A stretch of DNA of 64,000 nucleotides from Bacteroidia bacterium (GTDB lineage Bacteria; Bacteroidota; Bacteroidia; J057). The DNA is taken from NCBI GenBank assembly GCA_041391665.1, contig JAWKNO010000002.1, positions 1,674,001 through 1,738,000 of the forward strand, read 5' to 3'. A program made the position numbers and the translations under genes. The notes beneath the pieces are model-generated. The model made no database searches and was not told the DNA's origin. It was given only the letters and a program-made list of their open reading frames with translations. The stretch's first letter is position 1, and every line of letters starts with the position of its first letter. Positions 16,286 to 25,607 of this stretch are shown here, in pieces.

Positions 16286-17743
16286 TTAATTCACATCCCA
16301 CCAGACAGGGTTTGCCAGCTCCGCACCACCCTGACGGGCTGTAGCTGCGGCGACATTGGTTGCATTGGTAGTTTGCTCAACACTTGGGTATAACATCCTT
16401 TTGGGGAATTGCCCATTGTTTTGATCATTTAAGGCGATGGGCAACGAAGGCCATCCGGTTCGGCGGAAGTTGGTCCAGGATTCAATAGGCTGGCCAAACA
16501 TCGCAATCCACTTTTGTGTGCTCACCAGTTCGAGGCCACGAGCGGCATCAAAAGCTACATTTGGGTCAGCAAGAAAAGCGTCAATGACCGCAGCGTCAGT
16601 AATGCCGTGCTGATTAAGCGATGCTTTTACCGCAGTTTCGTAAGCCGTTTTGGCGTCTTCTGCGATCCAGCCTCTCGCGGCAGCTTCTGCACGGATAAAC
16701 GCGACTTCAGCATAGGTCATAAAATAATTTGGCGCGGTGGGTGCCAGAAAGCCTGATCCAAATTTACAGGAAGTAAAATTGTCAAGCCCGACATCTCCCA
16801 GCCCATTGACACCGTTGGGAACCCCGATATAAATACCATCACTGTTGCGCTCAGAATAGACAGCCAATCGAGGATCTGCAGGGTTAATCGAATCACCAGA
16901 GCCGATCATCCGGTCCACCATGGACTTACTCATACGAAAATCATTGGGGCGGCCGGAAAAACGGGAATGAATCGGGTTACGGTTTCCCGGAACATCCACA
17001 TAAACCAAAGCAATATTTTCGCTGTTGTCTGAGATCAACGGTTTTGCCAGCATGGCTTCAATACCGGCTCGTGAAGTTGTGGGATCTACTTCGGAAAGAT
17101 GCAGATATGCCCTGAGCCGGAGTGAGTTGGCAAATTTTTCCCACAAATCAAGATCACCGTTCAATATCAGATCTTCGGCCCCAAAGCGATCAATACTGCT
17201 TCTGTCCATCATTTTCACCGCATCATCCAGATCTTTAATTATGCCATCATAGACATCTTTTTGCGCATCAAAAACGGGCGTGAGATATTCACTTCCTTTC
17301 TCTGCCTGCAAAGCCTGGGAGTAGGGAATATCGCCCCAGACATCTGTGAGCGCCATAAAACCATACGCGCTGAGAATTTTGGCAACCGCCACCTGATTAG
17401 GTGAACCATTGTCGATAATATAGCGCAGGTCCTTCATATTGTTGTCGTAGATATTATTCCAGAATACGTTGATATCGTTTAACCGGGGGCTGTACTGATC
17501 TTCTTCAGGATATGCACCAGAAGCATGCTGCTGGACCCAGAGACCGATATAATTGATACCCAGTTGATAGTTGGTATAATACGCCAGATCCACAATGGCA
17601 CCCGGTAGTACAAACTCCGGAGCCGCACTTGCCGGCGCGTTGGGATTGGCGTTTAATTCGTCAAACCGCTGCTCACAGGCACCCAGCCACATCAAAAAGG
17701 CCAGGGCAAAAACAGAGGAGGTTTTTATCAGAAATCTTTTCAT
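16286..17743 (-). CDS. SusD/RagB-family nutrient-binding lipoprotein
   Basis: 485 residues with a lipoprotein signal (lipobox LGAC, Cys at about 23), so anchored at the cell surface. It is of the SusD-like type 2 group: FDELNANPNAP after the Cys, the early helical segment with GLWVQQHASG, TPR-like helices, a DVWGDIPYSQAL motif typical of SusD proteins, and the C-terminal QKWIAMFGQPIESWTNFRRTG. SusD proteins cap the SusC barrel and capture oligomeric nutrients. The gene starts 27 bases after the susC stop, so the two form an operon. No glycan-specific partner lies nearby. The closest secreted enzyme gene is a dipeptidyl peptidase, so peptides are as likely a substrate as glycans. Confidence 0.92.
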   Translation of the reverse strand: MKRFLIKTSSVFALAFLMWLGACEQRFDELNANPNAPASAAPEFVLPGAIVDLAYYTNYQLGINYIGLWVQQHASGAYPEEDQYSPRLNDINVFWNNIYDNNMKDLRYIIDNGSPNQVAVAKILSAYGFMALTDVWGDIPYSQALQAEKGSEYLTPVFDAQKDVYDGIIKDLDDAVKMMDRSSIDRFGAEDLILNGDLDLWEKFANSLRLRAYLHLSEVDPTTSRAGIEAMLAKPLISDNSENIALVYVDVPGNRNPIHSRFSGRPNDFRMSKSMVDRMIGSGDSINPADPRLAVYSERNSDGIYIGVPNGVNGLGDVGLDNFTSCKFGSGFLAPTAPNYFMTYAEVAFIRAEAAARGWIAEDAKTAYETAVKASLNQHGITDAAVIDAFLADPNVAFDAARGLELVSTQKWIAMFGQPIESWTNFRRTGWPSLPIALNDQNNGQFPKRMLYPSVEQTTNATNVAAATARQGGAELANPVWWDVN

Positions 17744-17770
17744 ATTTTTCTTTTTTTAGCTTGGGAAATA

Positions 17771-20700
17771 CTAGAGTTTGAGGGTAATTGTGCCGCCAAA
17801 ACTTCTGACAGAAGGGATGCCATTCACCTCAAAACCCTGACCGTTGGAGGAACCATAACCGCTGCTTTCCGGATCTACATTGGGTACATTGGAGTGAATA
17901 ATCCAAAGGTTGCGTCCCTGAAGCGCGATCGTCAGGCCACTGAAAGGTGTTTTTGCCATGACGGAAGCAGGAAGAGAATAACCAAGTTTTACTTCTCTCA
18001 GTTTTACAAAAGTCGCATCATAAACTCCCGTTTCCTGTGCAGAGAAGGTTCTGTGCCAGTATTCTTCCGCATCAACAGGAATGTCATTGGGACGATATGT
18101 TCCATCTGGATTTTTGGCAACGCCTTCTGCGATATAGGTTCCGTCGCGTCCTTCTGTTGTGTAGGACAATACACCTGAATAACCGCCAAAGAAGTTGGTC
18201 AGGGAGAACATATCTCCACCTTGTTTCCAGTCAACGAGGAAACTCAGATAAGCCCCTTTCCATGAGATCGCATTGTTAACTCCCATGAGAAAATCAGGCT
18301 GAATATTTCCCAAAGCCTGATTACCTCCGGCTGCACGGTTGGGCCTGCCATCATCACCGATAATTCTTTCGCCAAAGTATGGGCTGCTCTCATCGGTTAC
18401 CCGATCCCATGCCGTACCGTAAATCGTGCCGTAAGGTTGTCCGGGACGAGCTTCCAGTTGTGCGCGGTGAGTCTCCAGAATAATCGATTCAACCTGTGGA
18501 TGAAGGGCCACCACATTGCTTCTGTTTCGGGCAAAATTGACGCCGATATTCCAGTCAAATCCTCCCTTTGTAGATACAGGAGTCGCGAGGAACATAACCT
18601 CTATCCCACTATTTTGAATTTCGCCGGCATTGATCACCTGACTGCTGAAACCAGAGGAAGAAGGCAAGGTAAGTTTCATCAACTGGTTTTTGGTAGAACC
18701 CGTGTAGTAGGTAACATCAATTCCCAGTCGGTTTTCAAAAAACCGCAGGTCTGTACCCACTTCCCAGGAAGTGGTGGATTCAGGAAGAAGATTTGCATTT
18801 GCCAACTCATCACCCAGGGCAAATGAAGGCTGTCCGTTGAATGGGAAAGTAATGTCCGCATTATTGTCCGCAATTCGTTTCTTCACAAAATAGGATTGCA
18901 GTACAAAGGGATCGGTGTCATTCCCTACCTGCGCGATACCTGCACGCACTTTTCCAAAACTAAAGAATGAAGGAAGTGAAATGGCATCAGAGAATACAAA
19001 ACTCCCACTGGCTGAAGGATAAAAATACGATCTGCTGCCAGCAGGTAACGTTGAGGACCAGTCATTTCTACCGGTAAGATCGAGGAATAAATAATTTTTA
19101 AAAGATAATTGTGCAGCAGCATACACGCCGTTGATCCGCTTGGCAGTGCGATACTCCCGTGAATCGGGCGTACCCCTTGCATTGCTGATATTATAGATAT
19201 CGGGGATCAGCAGCCCTTCCACATAAGTAAATTCATTGGCCAATGTATTGTGGAATCGGTTTGCGCCCACGAGCAGACTCCCGCTCAGATCGGAAGTAAA
19301 ATCCGTCTTAGCACTCAACACAAAGTCAATATTATAAGTATTGACATTATAGTTGTCGTGAACAAATCCACCGGTGCGGAGCGACGCGGGATCTTTCAGG
19401 CCTGCGCGATAAATTTGCTCTCTGCGATCAGAATAAAAATCTGTACCGGCGCGAAGATAGGCACTCAGCCAGGGAGTGAAGTCGTAGTTGATCTTAAAAT
19501 TGCCGATGACCCGGTCACGACGGTCAGAGTTTACATTTTCATACAGATTGACATATGGATTGTTTTGCCAGGCAGGAATAGGAGAAATCGGCTGCCCGTA
19601 AGCTTCCGTATAATTGGGATCACTCAGGTTCAGAATCAGACTTCCATCTTCATTTTTATAATCTTTAAACCGGGCATAATCGATCTGACGGCCATGCCAG
19701 TTAAACATCGACTGAAACACATTCTGACCGTCATATCCTGTAAGCGGGCGATTTTTTCCCTGAGTAACAGAATAATTGACACTCGAAGTAATACTCATCT
19801 TCGACGAAGGTTTCAGCCCCGCTTTCAGGCCAATATTTGTTCTGCCAAGACCAGTATTGGGGACAATCCCTTTTTGATCCAGATTAGATAAGGAAAATCG
19901 AAATTGTGCCAGGTCATTTCCTCCCTGCAGGGAAGCATTATTGACAAAATTGTATCCAGTTTCAAAAAAGTTTTTGACATTGTCGGGATTGGGCACCCAG
20001 GGCACATCTTCTGCAAATACGTTTTTCATGATGCGACCATCCAGCGGATATCCCCAGCTTTCATCGACATCGATATAGTCGGGATAATCTACCAGACCGT
20101 AGCCACCCTGTCCGTATTCATTTTGAAATGTGGGGAGTCGGAGAGGTGTTTGTAATGAATAAGAGCTACTGAGCGTAACGCCTATACCTTTTTGCGCTTT
20201 CCCGGATTTGGTTGTGATAATGATTGCACCATTTTGAGCGCGCGATCCATACAAAGCAACGGCTGTCGGGCCTTTGAGCACGCTCATGCTCTCGATATCA
20301 TCAGGGTTGAGGTCAGAAATCGCATTGCCATAATCAGCGCCCCCCTGCTCTTCATCACCTTTTCGGGTTCCATTGGCAGGTTCATTGGTGCTGTTGCGCG
20401 GACTGGAAGAAAACTGTGTATTGTCGAGCGGGATACCATCGACGACAAACAGCGGCTGGTTGTTGCCAAGCAGAGAAGATGCCCCGCGGATCACAATTCG
20501 GGAAGAAGCACCGGGAGCACCGGAGGAACTGGTAACCTGAACCCCCGCAATTTTACCAGAGAGAGAATTTACAATATTAGACTCCTTCGTCTCTACCAGA
20601 TCTTGCCCTTTCAGTTCCTGAACCGAATAGCCCAGCGCCTTTTTTTCGCGCTGCACCCCCAAAGCGGTAATTACCACTTCATCGAGAGAATTGATCTCCT

Positions 20701-20995
20701 CCACCAGAAGAATATCGATTGTCGACTGATTACCAATTTCGATTTCCTGGGTATTGAATCCATAGAAAGAGACGATCAGTACACCGCCGCCGGCAGGTAC
20801 CCGCACCTGGTACTTACCCTGATCGTCGGTGAAAGCGCCGACCGTCGTACCTTTCAAGAGAATTGTTGCGCCAGAAAGCGCATTTCCATCTTCGGCTGAA
20901 GTAACCTTGCCGGATACCAGCCGGTCCTGCGCCTGTAGGTGCAAGACCATAAAAATGGAAAAAACGAGAAAAATCATTCGTAGTTTGAGACTCAT
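17771..20995 (-). CDS. SusC/RagA-family TonB-linked outer-membrane transporter
   Basis: 1,074 residues with a signal peptide ending HLQAQ (about 22). In order: a carboxypeptidase-regulatory-like domain (about 25-105, VSGKVTSAEDGNALSGATIL), the SusC signature around 108-125 (LDEVVITALGVQREKKALGY), a plug domain with SGKIAGVQVTSSSGAPG and VLKGPTAVALYGSRA, then a 22-strand-type barrel ending FGGTITLKL. With SusD it imports large nutrients using TonB-derived energy. The start is MSLKLRMIF at 20995. The 37 bases upstream of the start and then a folded three-way junction (21033-21095) lie in its probable leader. No sigma/anti-sigma pair or regulator is adjacent. Confidence 0.95.
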   Translation of the reverse strand: MSLKLRMIFLVFSIFMVLHLQAQDRLVSGKVTSAEDGNALSGATILLKGTTVGAFTDDQGKYQVRVPAGGGVLIVSFYGFNTQEIEIGNQSTIDILLVEEINSLDEVVITALGVQREKKALGYSVQELKGQDLVETKESNIVNSLSGKIAGVQVTSSSGAPGASSRIVIRGASSLLGNNQPLFVVDGIPLDNTQFSSSPRNSTNEPANGTRKGDEEQGGADYGNAISDLNPDDIESMSVLKGPTAVALYGSRAQNGAIIITTKSGKAQKGIGVTLSSSYSLQTPLRLPTFQNEYGQGGYGLVDYPDYIDVDESWGYPLDGRIMKNVFAEDVPWVPNPDNVKNFFETGYNFVNNASLQGGNDLAQFRFSLSNLDQKGIVPNTGLGRTNIGLKAGLKPSSKMSITSSVNYSVTQGKNRPLTGYDGQNVFQSMFNWHGRQIDYARFKDYKNEDGSLILNLSDPNYTEAYGQPISPIPAWQNNPYVNLYENVNSDRRDRVIGNFKINYDFTPWLSAYLRAGTDFYSDRREQIYRAGLKDPASLRTGGFVHDNYNVNTYNIDFVLSAKTDFTSDLSGSLLVGANRFHNTLANEFTYVEGLLIPDIYNISNARGTPDSREYRTAKRINGVYAAAQLSFKNYLFLDLTGRNDWSSTLPAGSRSYFYPSASGSFVFSDAISLPSFFSFGKVRAGIAQVGNDTDPFVLQSYFVKKRIADNNADITFPFNGQPSFALGDELANANLLPESTTSWEVGTDLRFFENRLGIDVTYYTGSTKNQLMKLTLPSSSGFSSQVINAGEIQNSGIEVMFLATPVSTKGGFDWNIGVNFARNRSNVVALHPQVESIILETHRAQLEARPGQPYGTIYGTAWDRVTDESSPYFGERIIGDDGRPNRAAGGNQALGNIQPDFLMGVNNAISWKGAYLSFLVDWKQGGDMFSLTNFFGGYSGVLSYTTEGRDGTYIAEGVAKNPDGTYRPNDIPVDAEEYWHRTFSAQETGVYDATFVKLREVKLGYSLPASVMAKTPFSGLTIALQGRNLWIIHSNVPNVDPESSGYGSSNGQGFEVNGIPSVRSFGGTITLKL

Positions 20996-21032
20996 ACAAA
21001 AATTAGGTTAAAGGTGAAATTCCGAAATGACA

Positions 21033-21095
21033 GACCTGCCCAAAGGGCATAAGTCGCCCTTCCGTCTGACGGGTGCAGACCGGAGTGGGCAGGTC
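21033..21095 (-). promoter_or_regulatory. Predicted three-way-junction structured leader upstream of susC
   Basis: On the susC (minus) strand, 63 bases fold into a closing 9-bp stem (GACCTGCCC 21087-21095 with GGGCAGGTC 21033-21041), an arm of CCGGTCTG/CAGACGG (76-83 with 62-68 of 21000-series positions, one bulged G), and an arm of AAGGGC/GCCCTT (21056-21061 with 21043-21048). The two arms abut and the junction has only four unpaired bases. It ends 37 bases before the start codon. I do not recognise a known riboswitch class. It could be a regulatory RNA leader or a dispersed GC-rich palindromic element. Confidence 0.45.
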
Positions 21096-21411
21096 AAAAT
21101 TTTTACAATCTTTCTGGAATATGGGGGCAGGATCAATTCCCCTGGCGTGGCATCCTCAGGTATCAGTTAATAATTGCTTCAACAGTTTGGTTCGCTGCTA
21201 TGCAAGTTACAAGATTCTCAAAAAATAGTCATTTCCAGCTTCGTTATTTAGCCAGACAGACGGATTTAGCAGACCAATACCTTATATTATACCACCAACG
21301 AATACTCAGCCCGCCAAATGGCAGGCATTTACCGACGAACGGCGTTTGCGTGTTTCATAATGTTTGCTTCCCGGATTTTTTTTTGAATCTCCCTGGAAAA
21401 AATACCCAATC
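21096..21411. other. Intergenic region upstream of susC leader
   Basis: No gene is credible here. The segment 21129-21156 can form a weak hairpin (AGGAT with ATCCT), next to a G-rich run at 21122-21127. The remainder up to the dipeptidyl-peptidase stop is AT-leaning and structureless. It presumably holds the susC promoter, but I find no convincing -33/-7 pair. Confidence 0.4.
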
Positions 21412-23646
21412 TTAATGCCCGCCCGGCTCGATATGACTGGTCAGGTACCGGGTTAGCAGACCGTACAAATGTGTCGAAGTACCAGATCCTTCATTGATGC
21501 TGTGTGTCCGGTTGGGATACGCCATCATATCAAAAGGTCGATTGTGGCGAATGAGCTCATTGATGAGAATTTCTGCATTTTGATAGTGTACGTTATCATC
21601 ACCGGTACCATGTACAAGCAGAAGATTACCCTGAAGATATTGAGCAAAAGTAACAGGAGACCCCAGACGGTAGCCTTCTGCATTTTCATCCAGCAACCCC
21701 ATGTATCTTTCCTGATAGATACAGTCATACAGCCGTTGGTCAGCTACCGGAGCGACGGACATTCCCGTATTATACAATCCGGGGTAGCGAAACATCATAT
21801 TCAATGTCATCGAACCTCCCCCACTCCATCCCCAGATACCCATACGTTCAGCATCCACCCATTCCCATTTCCCTATCTCCCGGGCGGCATCAGCCTGGTC
21901 ATCGGATGCAAGAATACCAATTTGCCCATACACGACCTTGCGCCAGTCACGGCCCCGCAGAGAGGGTGTGCCGCGATTATCTACGGTCATCACCACATAA
22001 CCCATCTGGCTAAGCATAAGGTGCCAGAGATAGCGGTTGCCACCCCAGATGTCTTTGGCTGTTTGTCCCCAGGGTTCACCATACACATAAAAAAGTACAG
22101 GGTATTTTTTTGCAGGATCAAAGTCAGGGGGGCGAATATAATATCCGTCGAGATCTTCACCGTTGCGGGTTCGTACCCGAAAATAATCCAAATCGCCTTT
22201 CTTCAGTTCATCAAGTTTTTGCCGCAGAGTTGCGTTGGTCACCCAGACATTTACGGTTCGGTGATCGGGAAGACTGACCAGTTCGGTCATAGGAGGCTCT
22301 CCCATTGCCGACCAGGTATGTATGGCCCAGTTTCCATCCGGAGAAATATCATAAGCGTGACAGCCCGGCTGACTGGAGGGAGAAAGACCTTCGGCAATGC
22401 CTGTACCACTGAGCGGCGTGCGAAACAGGTAACGCTGGTTGGGGTTTTCGGGTGAAGCCGTGTAATAAAACCATTTCGTTTTTGCGTCCACACCCACGAT
22501 TTTTTCCACGTCATAATCAGCAGGAGTCAGGCACTGAAGATTGCCATCGCGTAATGAGACCAACCACACATGGCGCCAGCCGTCTCTTTCGCTCAGCCAG
22601 AGAAAGGATTTCCCCTTTTCAGCCCAGATCAACTCGTCCATCAGATCTACCCAGGCAGAGTCTTTTTCTACAAATAGATTTCTGATTCGCCCTGAAGTAA
22701 TATCGCCAATCATTACCCGGTTTTGATTTTGTTTGCGGTTGAGTTGCTGAAGCAATATTTCATGCTGACTGATCCAGTCCATTCGCGCGAGATAATGGTT
22801 GCGGGGATCACCTTCGACAGGCATCCAGAGTATATTGCCGCCATCGGCAGAGACTACCCCCACTTTTGCTGCCGAATTTTGCTGGCCGACTTTCGGGTAT
22901 GGCATAGCGTAAATAAAGGGATAGAGGGAATCCGTATTGTTGATCATATAAAAATCGTGAATACCGGAAGCATCGAGTTGCCAGAAGGCAATATGCAAGC
23001 CATCAGGGCTCCACCGGAATCCGTCCTGCAAAGCCAACTCTTCCTCATAGGCCCAATCGAAGGTTCCATTGATCAGCGTACGCGAGCCATCAGTGGTCAG
23101 AGCTGTGATTTTCCCGGAAGAAAGCTCTTCCACATACAGATTATTTTCCCTCACATATCCTACGCGGCTGCCATCGGGAGAAAACTTGGCAAACATAAGC
23201 GTGGAAGGCTGCGCATTTTTTCCCAATTGGGAAAGTTTACGGGAAGCCATATCCAATACCCAGTAATCGCCGCGGGTGTGATCTCGCCATACTTTCCGGG
23301 TATTGGTAAAAAGTAACAGCCGGGCTCTGTCTGCTGACCAGAAATAATTTTGAATCTCAAGTGGTCCTTTGCCCACCGAAGGAATCAGCCACTCAGCCGG
23401 TACCAGTACAGAGCGATTGCCAGTTTTGGAATTATAGCTGACAATATCTGTTCCGCCCGACTTACCGGCTGAAGGTTCCAGTGTAGTAAAATACTTGCCT
23501 TCTTCCAACCATTTGGACGGGCCAAAAGACTCGGAAGAAAACTCCCTGTTGGTAAAAATACGCTCAAGCGTAAGGAGAGCGGGATCAGCTTGTTGTCCGG
23601 AAGAAAAAAGTGGCAGGAACAGCAAAAAAATAAAAACTCTGGCCAT
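21412..23646 (-). CDS. Dipeptidyl peptidase IV (S9B family)
   Basis: 744 residues from ATG 23646 (MARVFIFLLFLPLFSSGQQ), preferred over 23694 because it yields a compact signal peptide ending SSGQ. The N-terminal DPPIV_N beta-propeller (about 40-500) includes DGTFDWAYEEEL-like text (TFDWAYEEELALQDGFRWSP), the Glu-Glu motif that anchors the substrate N-terminus. The C-terminal alpha/beta hydrolase domain has the nucleophile in GWSGGGS (Ser about 608), the acid in GTGDDNVH and the His in NRTHSI. It removes X-Pro or X-Ala dipeptides from peptides, probably in the periplasm. It is the leftward gene just upstream of susC-susD but separated by 400 bases, so co-regulated use of peptides is inference only. 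Confidence 0.93.
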   Translation of the reverse strand: MARVFIFLLFLPLFSSGQQADPALLTLERIFTNREFSSESFGPSKWLEEGKYFTTLEPSAGKSGGTDIVSYNSKTGNRSVLVPAEWLIPSVGKGPLEIQNYFWSADRARLLLFTNTRKVWRDHTRGDYWVLDMASRKLSQLGKNAQPSTLMFAKFSPDGSRVGYVRENNLYVEELSSGKITALTTDGSRTLINGTFDWAYEEELALQDGFRWSPDGLHIAFWQLDASGIHDFYMINNTDSLYPFIYAMPYPKVGQQNSAAKVGVVSADGGNILWMPVEGDPRNHYLARMDWISQHEILLQQLNRKQNQNRVMIGDITSGRIRNLFVEKDSAWVDLMDELIWAEKGKSFLWLSERDGWRHVWLVSLRDGNLQCLTPADYDVEKIVGVDAKTKWFYYTASPENPNQRYLFRTPLSGTGIAEGLSPSSQPGCHAYDISPDGNWAIHTWSAMGEPPMTELVSLPDHRTVNVWVTNATLRQKLDELKKGDLDYFRVRTRNGEDLDGYYIRPPDFDPAKKYPVLFYVYGEPWGQTAKDIWGGNRYLWHLMLSQMGYVVMTVDNRGTPSLRGRDWRKVVYGQIGILASDDQADAAREIGKWEWVDAERMGIWGWSGGGSMTLNMMFRYPGLYNTGMSVAPVADQRLYDCIYQERYMGLLDENAEGYRLGSPVTFAQYLQGNLLLVHGTGDDNVHYQNAEILINELIRHNRPFDMMAYPNRTHSINEGSGTSTHLYGLLTRYLTSHIEPGGH

Positions 23647-23689
23647 GTCGAAATACTTATTGGTTTTGCGAAGAATAATCTTTAGTGGG

Positions 23690-23735
23690 TACAAAAATAG
23701 TTAAGCCTTCCGAACAATAGTTACAGAAGGCTTAA
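23690..23735 (-). terminator. Rho-independent terminator of the sulfotransferase-like gene
   Basis: TTAAGCCTTC (23701-23710) and GAAGGCTTAA (23726-23735) form a perfect 10-bp stem with a 15-base loop. On the minus strand it is followed by CTATTTTTG, a short T-run. It lies 57 bases after the stop of the gene at 23792-24517 and before the dipeptidyl-peptidase start. Confidence 0.7.
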
Positions 23736-23791
23736 AACCATAACACAAAATTCCCAATTCTCCGGGGCGGGGAGTGGGAGCACCATTCTTT

Positions 23792-24517
23792 TTAGTTCAG
23801 AATGGTATATTCATAAAGCTTAAGGTAGTACTCATAACATTCTTCCACCAATGACTCCAGGTGTTCAGGAATTTCATTGGATTTTTGCTCATAAGGCATA
23901 AAACCCGTTGACTGGTGCACCTGATCATACCAATATTTTCCCCAGATTCCTTCCTGAGGCAAAATACCCGATTGCCAGTTCAGCATCGTAGAAGCATAGT
24001 CTATGCCGGTTCGGTTGCAAATTTGTTTAATCTGTAATTCCGGATTCATTTGGATATGCTTTACGTCAATCACCATCGGATTTTTCCCCTGCTGGCGCAA
24101 CCTTTCAAACAATTCATATTGCATCTTATAGGCAGTGTCCAGCATTTCAGGATTGGGGATATATCGAAGCAGTGAAGGAATCGCTTCCCGGGGATTACGG
24201 ATAAGGAAAATATTCTCTAACTCATTGACAAACCCCAGGTCAAGACCGACCAGATGATGAGGCATATCCTTAATAAACAAAACCGGGCGGGCATGATCAC
24301 CGAGAATATCCTCAGAAATGACAGATTCCGCCTTTGTATTCACTTTTGACAGCACTTCTTCCCTACCCGGATGTCTTGCACCTGTCCGCTTCAAATAGTG
24401 ACCATATAAAGGCTCATCCATTACCATTGTATCTTCGCGCTGGGCAAAAGCATACAAAAAAGTAGAAGCACCATTTCTCGGTCCGGACCAGACGCAGATA
24501 CGTTTTGTGGTAGTCAT
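23792..24517 (-). CDS. Sulfotransferase-like P-loop protein
   Basis: 241 residues, cytosolic. The N-terminus KRICVWSGPRNGASTFLYAF has the layout of the 5'-phosphosulfate-binding loop of sulfotransferases (Pro-Arg-Asn/Ser-Gly-Ser/Thr), and FLIRNPREAIPSLL matches the 3'-phosphate-binding motif (R-x-P-R-x-x-x-x-S). This sub-group is often annotated 'branched-chain amino acid aminotransferase-like sulfotransferase'. It would transfer sulfate from PAPS to an unknown acceptor. No PAPS-synthesis gene is in the window. It is flanked by its own terminator and is divergent from the AraC regulator at 24678, so it may be that regulator's target. Confidence 0.75.
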   Translation of the reverse strand: MTTTKRICVWSGPRNGASTFLYAFAQREDTMVMDEPLYGHYLKRTGARHPGREEVLSKVNTKAESVISEDILGDHARPVLFIKDMPHHLVGLDLGFVNELENIFLIRNPREAIPSLLRYIPNPEMLDTAYKMQYELFERLRQQGKNPMVIDVKHIQMNPELQIKQICNRTGIDYASTMLNWQSGILPQEGIWGKYWYDQVHQSTGFMPYEQKSNEIPEHLESLVEECYEYYLKLYEYTILN

Positions 24518-24677
24518 AGGCGCAATCGGTTAGGGAAAGACTAATTATGACAATTGTAATTCTAAGTAAAGGTACAATAACCGAATAAAACAATGTGCGT
24601 GATTTTTATCTCTTTTTTGTACTATTTTAGCAGCTATTATTATTTATCCACCATTTAAGGCTAGGAAAATACGTATT

Positions 24678-25547
24678 ATGAAGCCGATTTTTTTTCAAAT
24701 TCCTCAATCACTGGGCGAATCCTTTAGTATTTCTTTAGATGAAGGGCCATATTTTTTTACGCCTTTACATTTTCACTATGCCTGCCAGCTTTCTTTAATT
24801 CTGGAAAGTACCGGGACCCGATTTGTCGGGGATAATATCGAGCGATTTGAGGCGGGAGACCTTGTGCTTTTGGGTTCCAATATCCCTCACGTTTTTCGCA
24901 ATGACCCGGTGTACTACGAATCAGGCTCTCACTTAAAAGCGAGAGCAATTCATGCATTTTTTACGCCTGATTTTCCCGGCGAGAAGTTTATGTCTCTTCC
25001 GGAAACTGCCGCCATAAGGCAATTGATCCTGCAGGCAGGAAGAGGTCTCAAAATCATGGGGCAAACCCGCAAAATCATCACAGAAAAAATGCTTCAAATC
25101 GGCGGGAGAGAAGGCCTTCCGCGATTGCTGGAATTGCTAAGTATGCTTGATATTCTTTCCCGCTCCAGCGAACTGGTGTTTCTCTCCAGCAGGGTTTCGG
25201 ATCCTTCCCTAAAAAAATCAGACAGCGACAAGATCAACGATGTTTTTAATTTTGTGATGGGCAATTATCAGGATGACATCAGGCTCGACCAGATCGCTTC
25301 GGTGGCGCATATGAGTCCGACTGCATTTTGCCGCTATTTCAAACGAAGCACTCAAAAAACCTTTTCCCAATTTCTCAACGAAATACGCATCGGCCACGCT
25401 TGCCGTATGTTACGGGAAGAATCATTTCCCATATCGGAGATCGGATTTCTTTGTGGATTTAACAATACTTCCAACTTTAACCGCCGGTTTAAAAACATTA
25501 CCACATTCACACCAAAAGAGTATCAGAAAAAACATTCCTTAAGATAA
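24678..25547 (+). CDS. AraC-family transcriptional regulator
   Basis: 289 residues. An N-terminal cupin-like sensor domain (about 15-110: YFFTPLHFHYACQLSLILES, then FEAGDLVLLGSNIPHVF) is joined to a C-terminal AraC double helix-turn-helix (about 190-285: IRLDQIASVAHMSPTAFCRY, and SEIGFLCGFNNTSNFNRRFK). The cupin histidine pair suggests ligand sensing, ligand unknown. It lies divergent from the sulfotransferase-like gene (160 bases) and 60 bases upstream of the dehydratase-NIPSNAP pair, so either could be regulated. Family assignment is secure; targets are inferred. Confidence 0.93.
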   Translation: MKPIFFQIPQSLGESFSISLDEGPYFFTPLHFHYACQLSLILESTGTRFVGDNIERFEAGDLVLLGSNIPHVFRNDPVYYESGSHLKARAIHAFFTPDFPGEKFMSLPETAAIRQLILQAGRGLKIMGQTRKIITEKMLQIGGREGLPRLLELLSMLDILSRSSELVFLSSRVSDPSLKKSDSDKINDVFNFVMGNYQDDIRLDQIASVAHMSPTAFCRYFKRSTQKTFSQFLNEIRIGHACRMLREESFPISEIGFLCGFNNTSNFNRRFKNITTFTPKEYQKKHSLR

Positions 25548-25607
25548 TATCGATTCCTTTCCCATTTATGCCCACAAAATATTAGATTGTCGGGCAAAAG
25601 GATATTT

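Noticed and set aside
20192..20899. 235-codon plus-strand frame inside susC
   Set aside because: It is antisense to a long, clearly conserved SusC plug and regulatory domain, and is a frame shadow.
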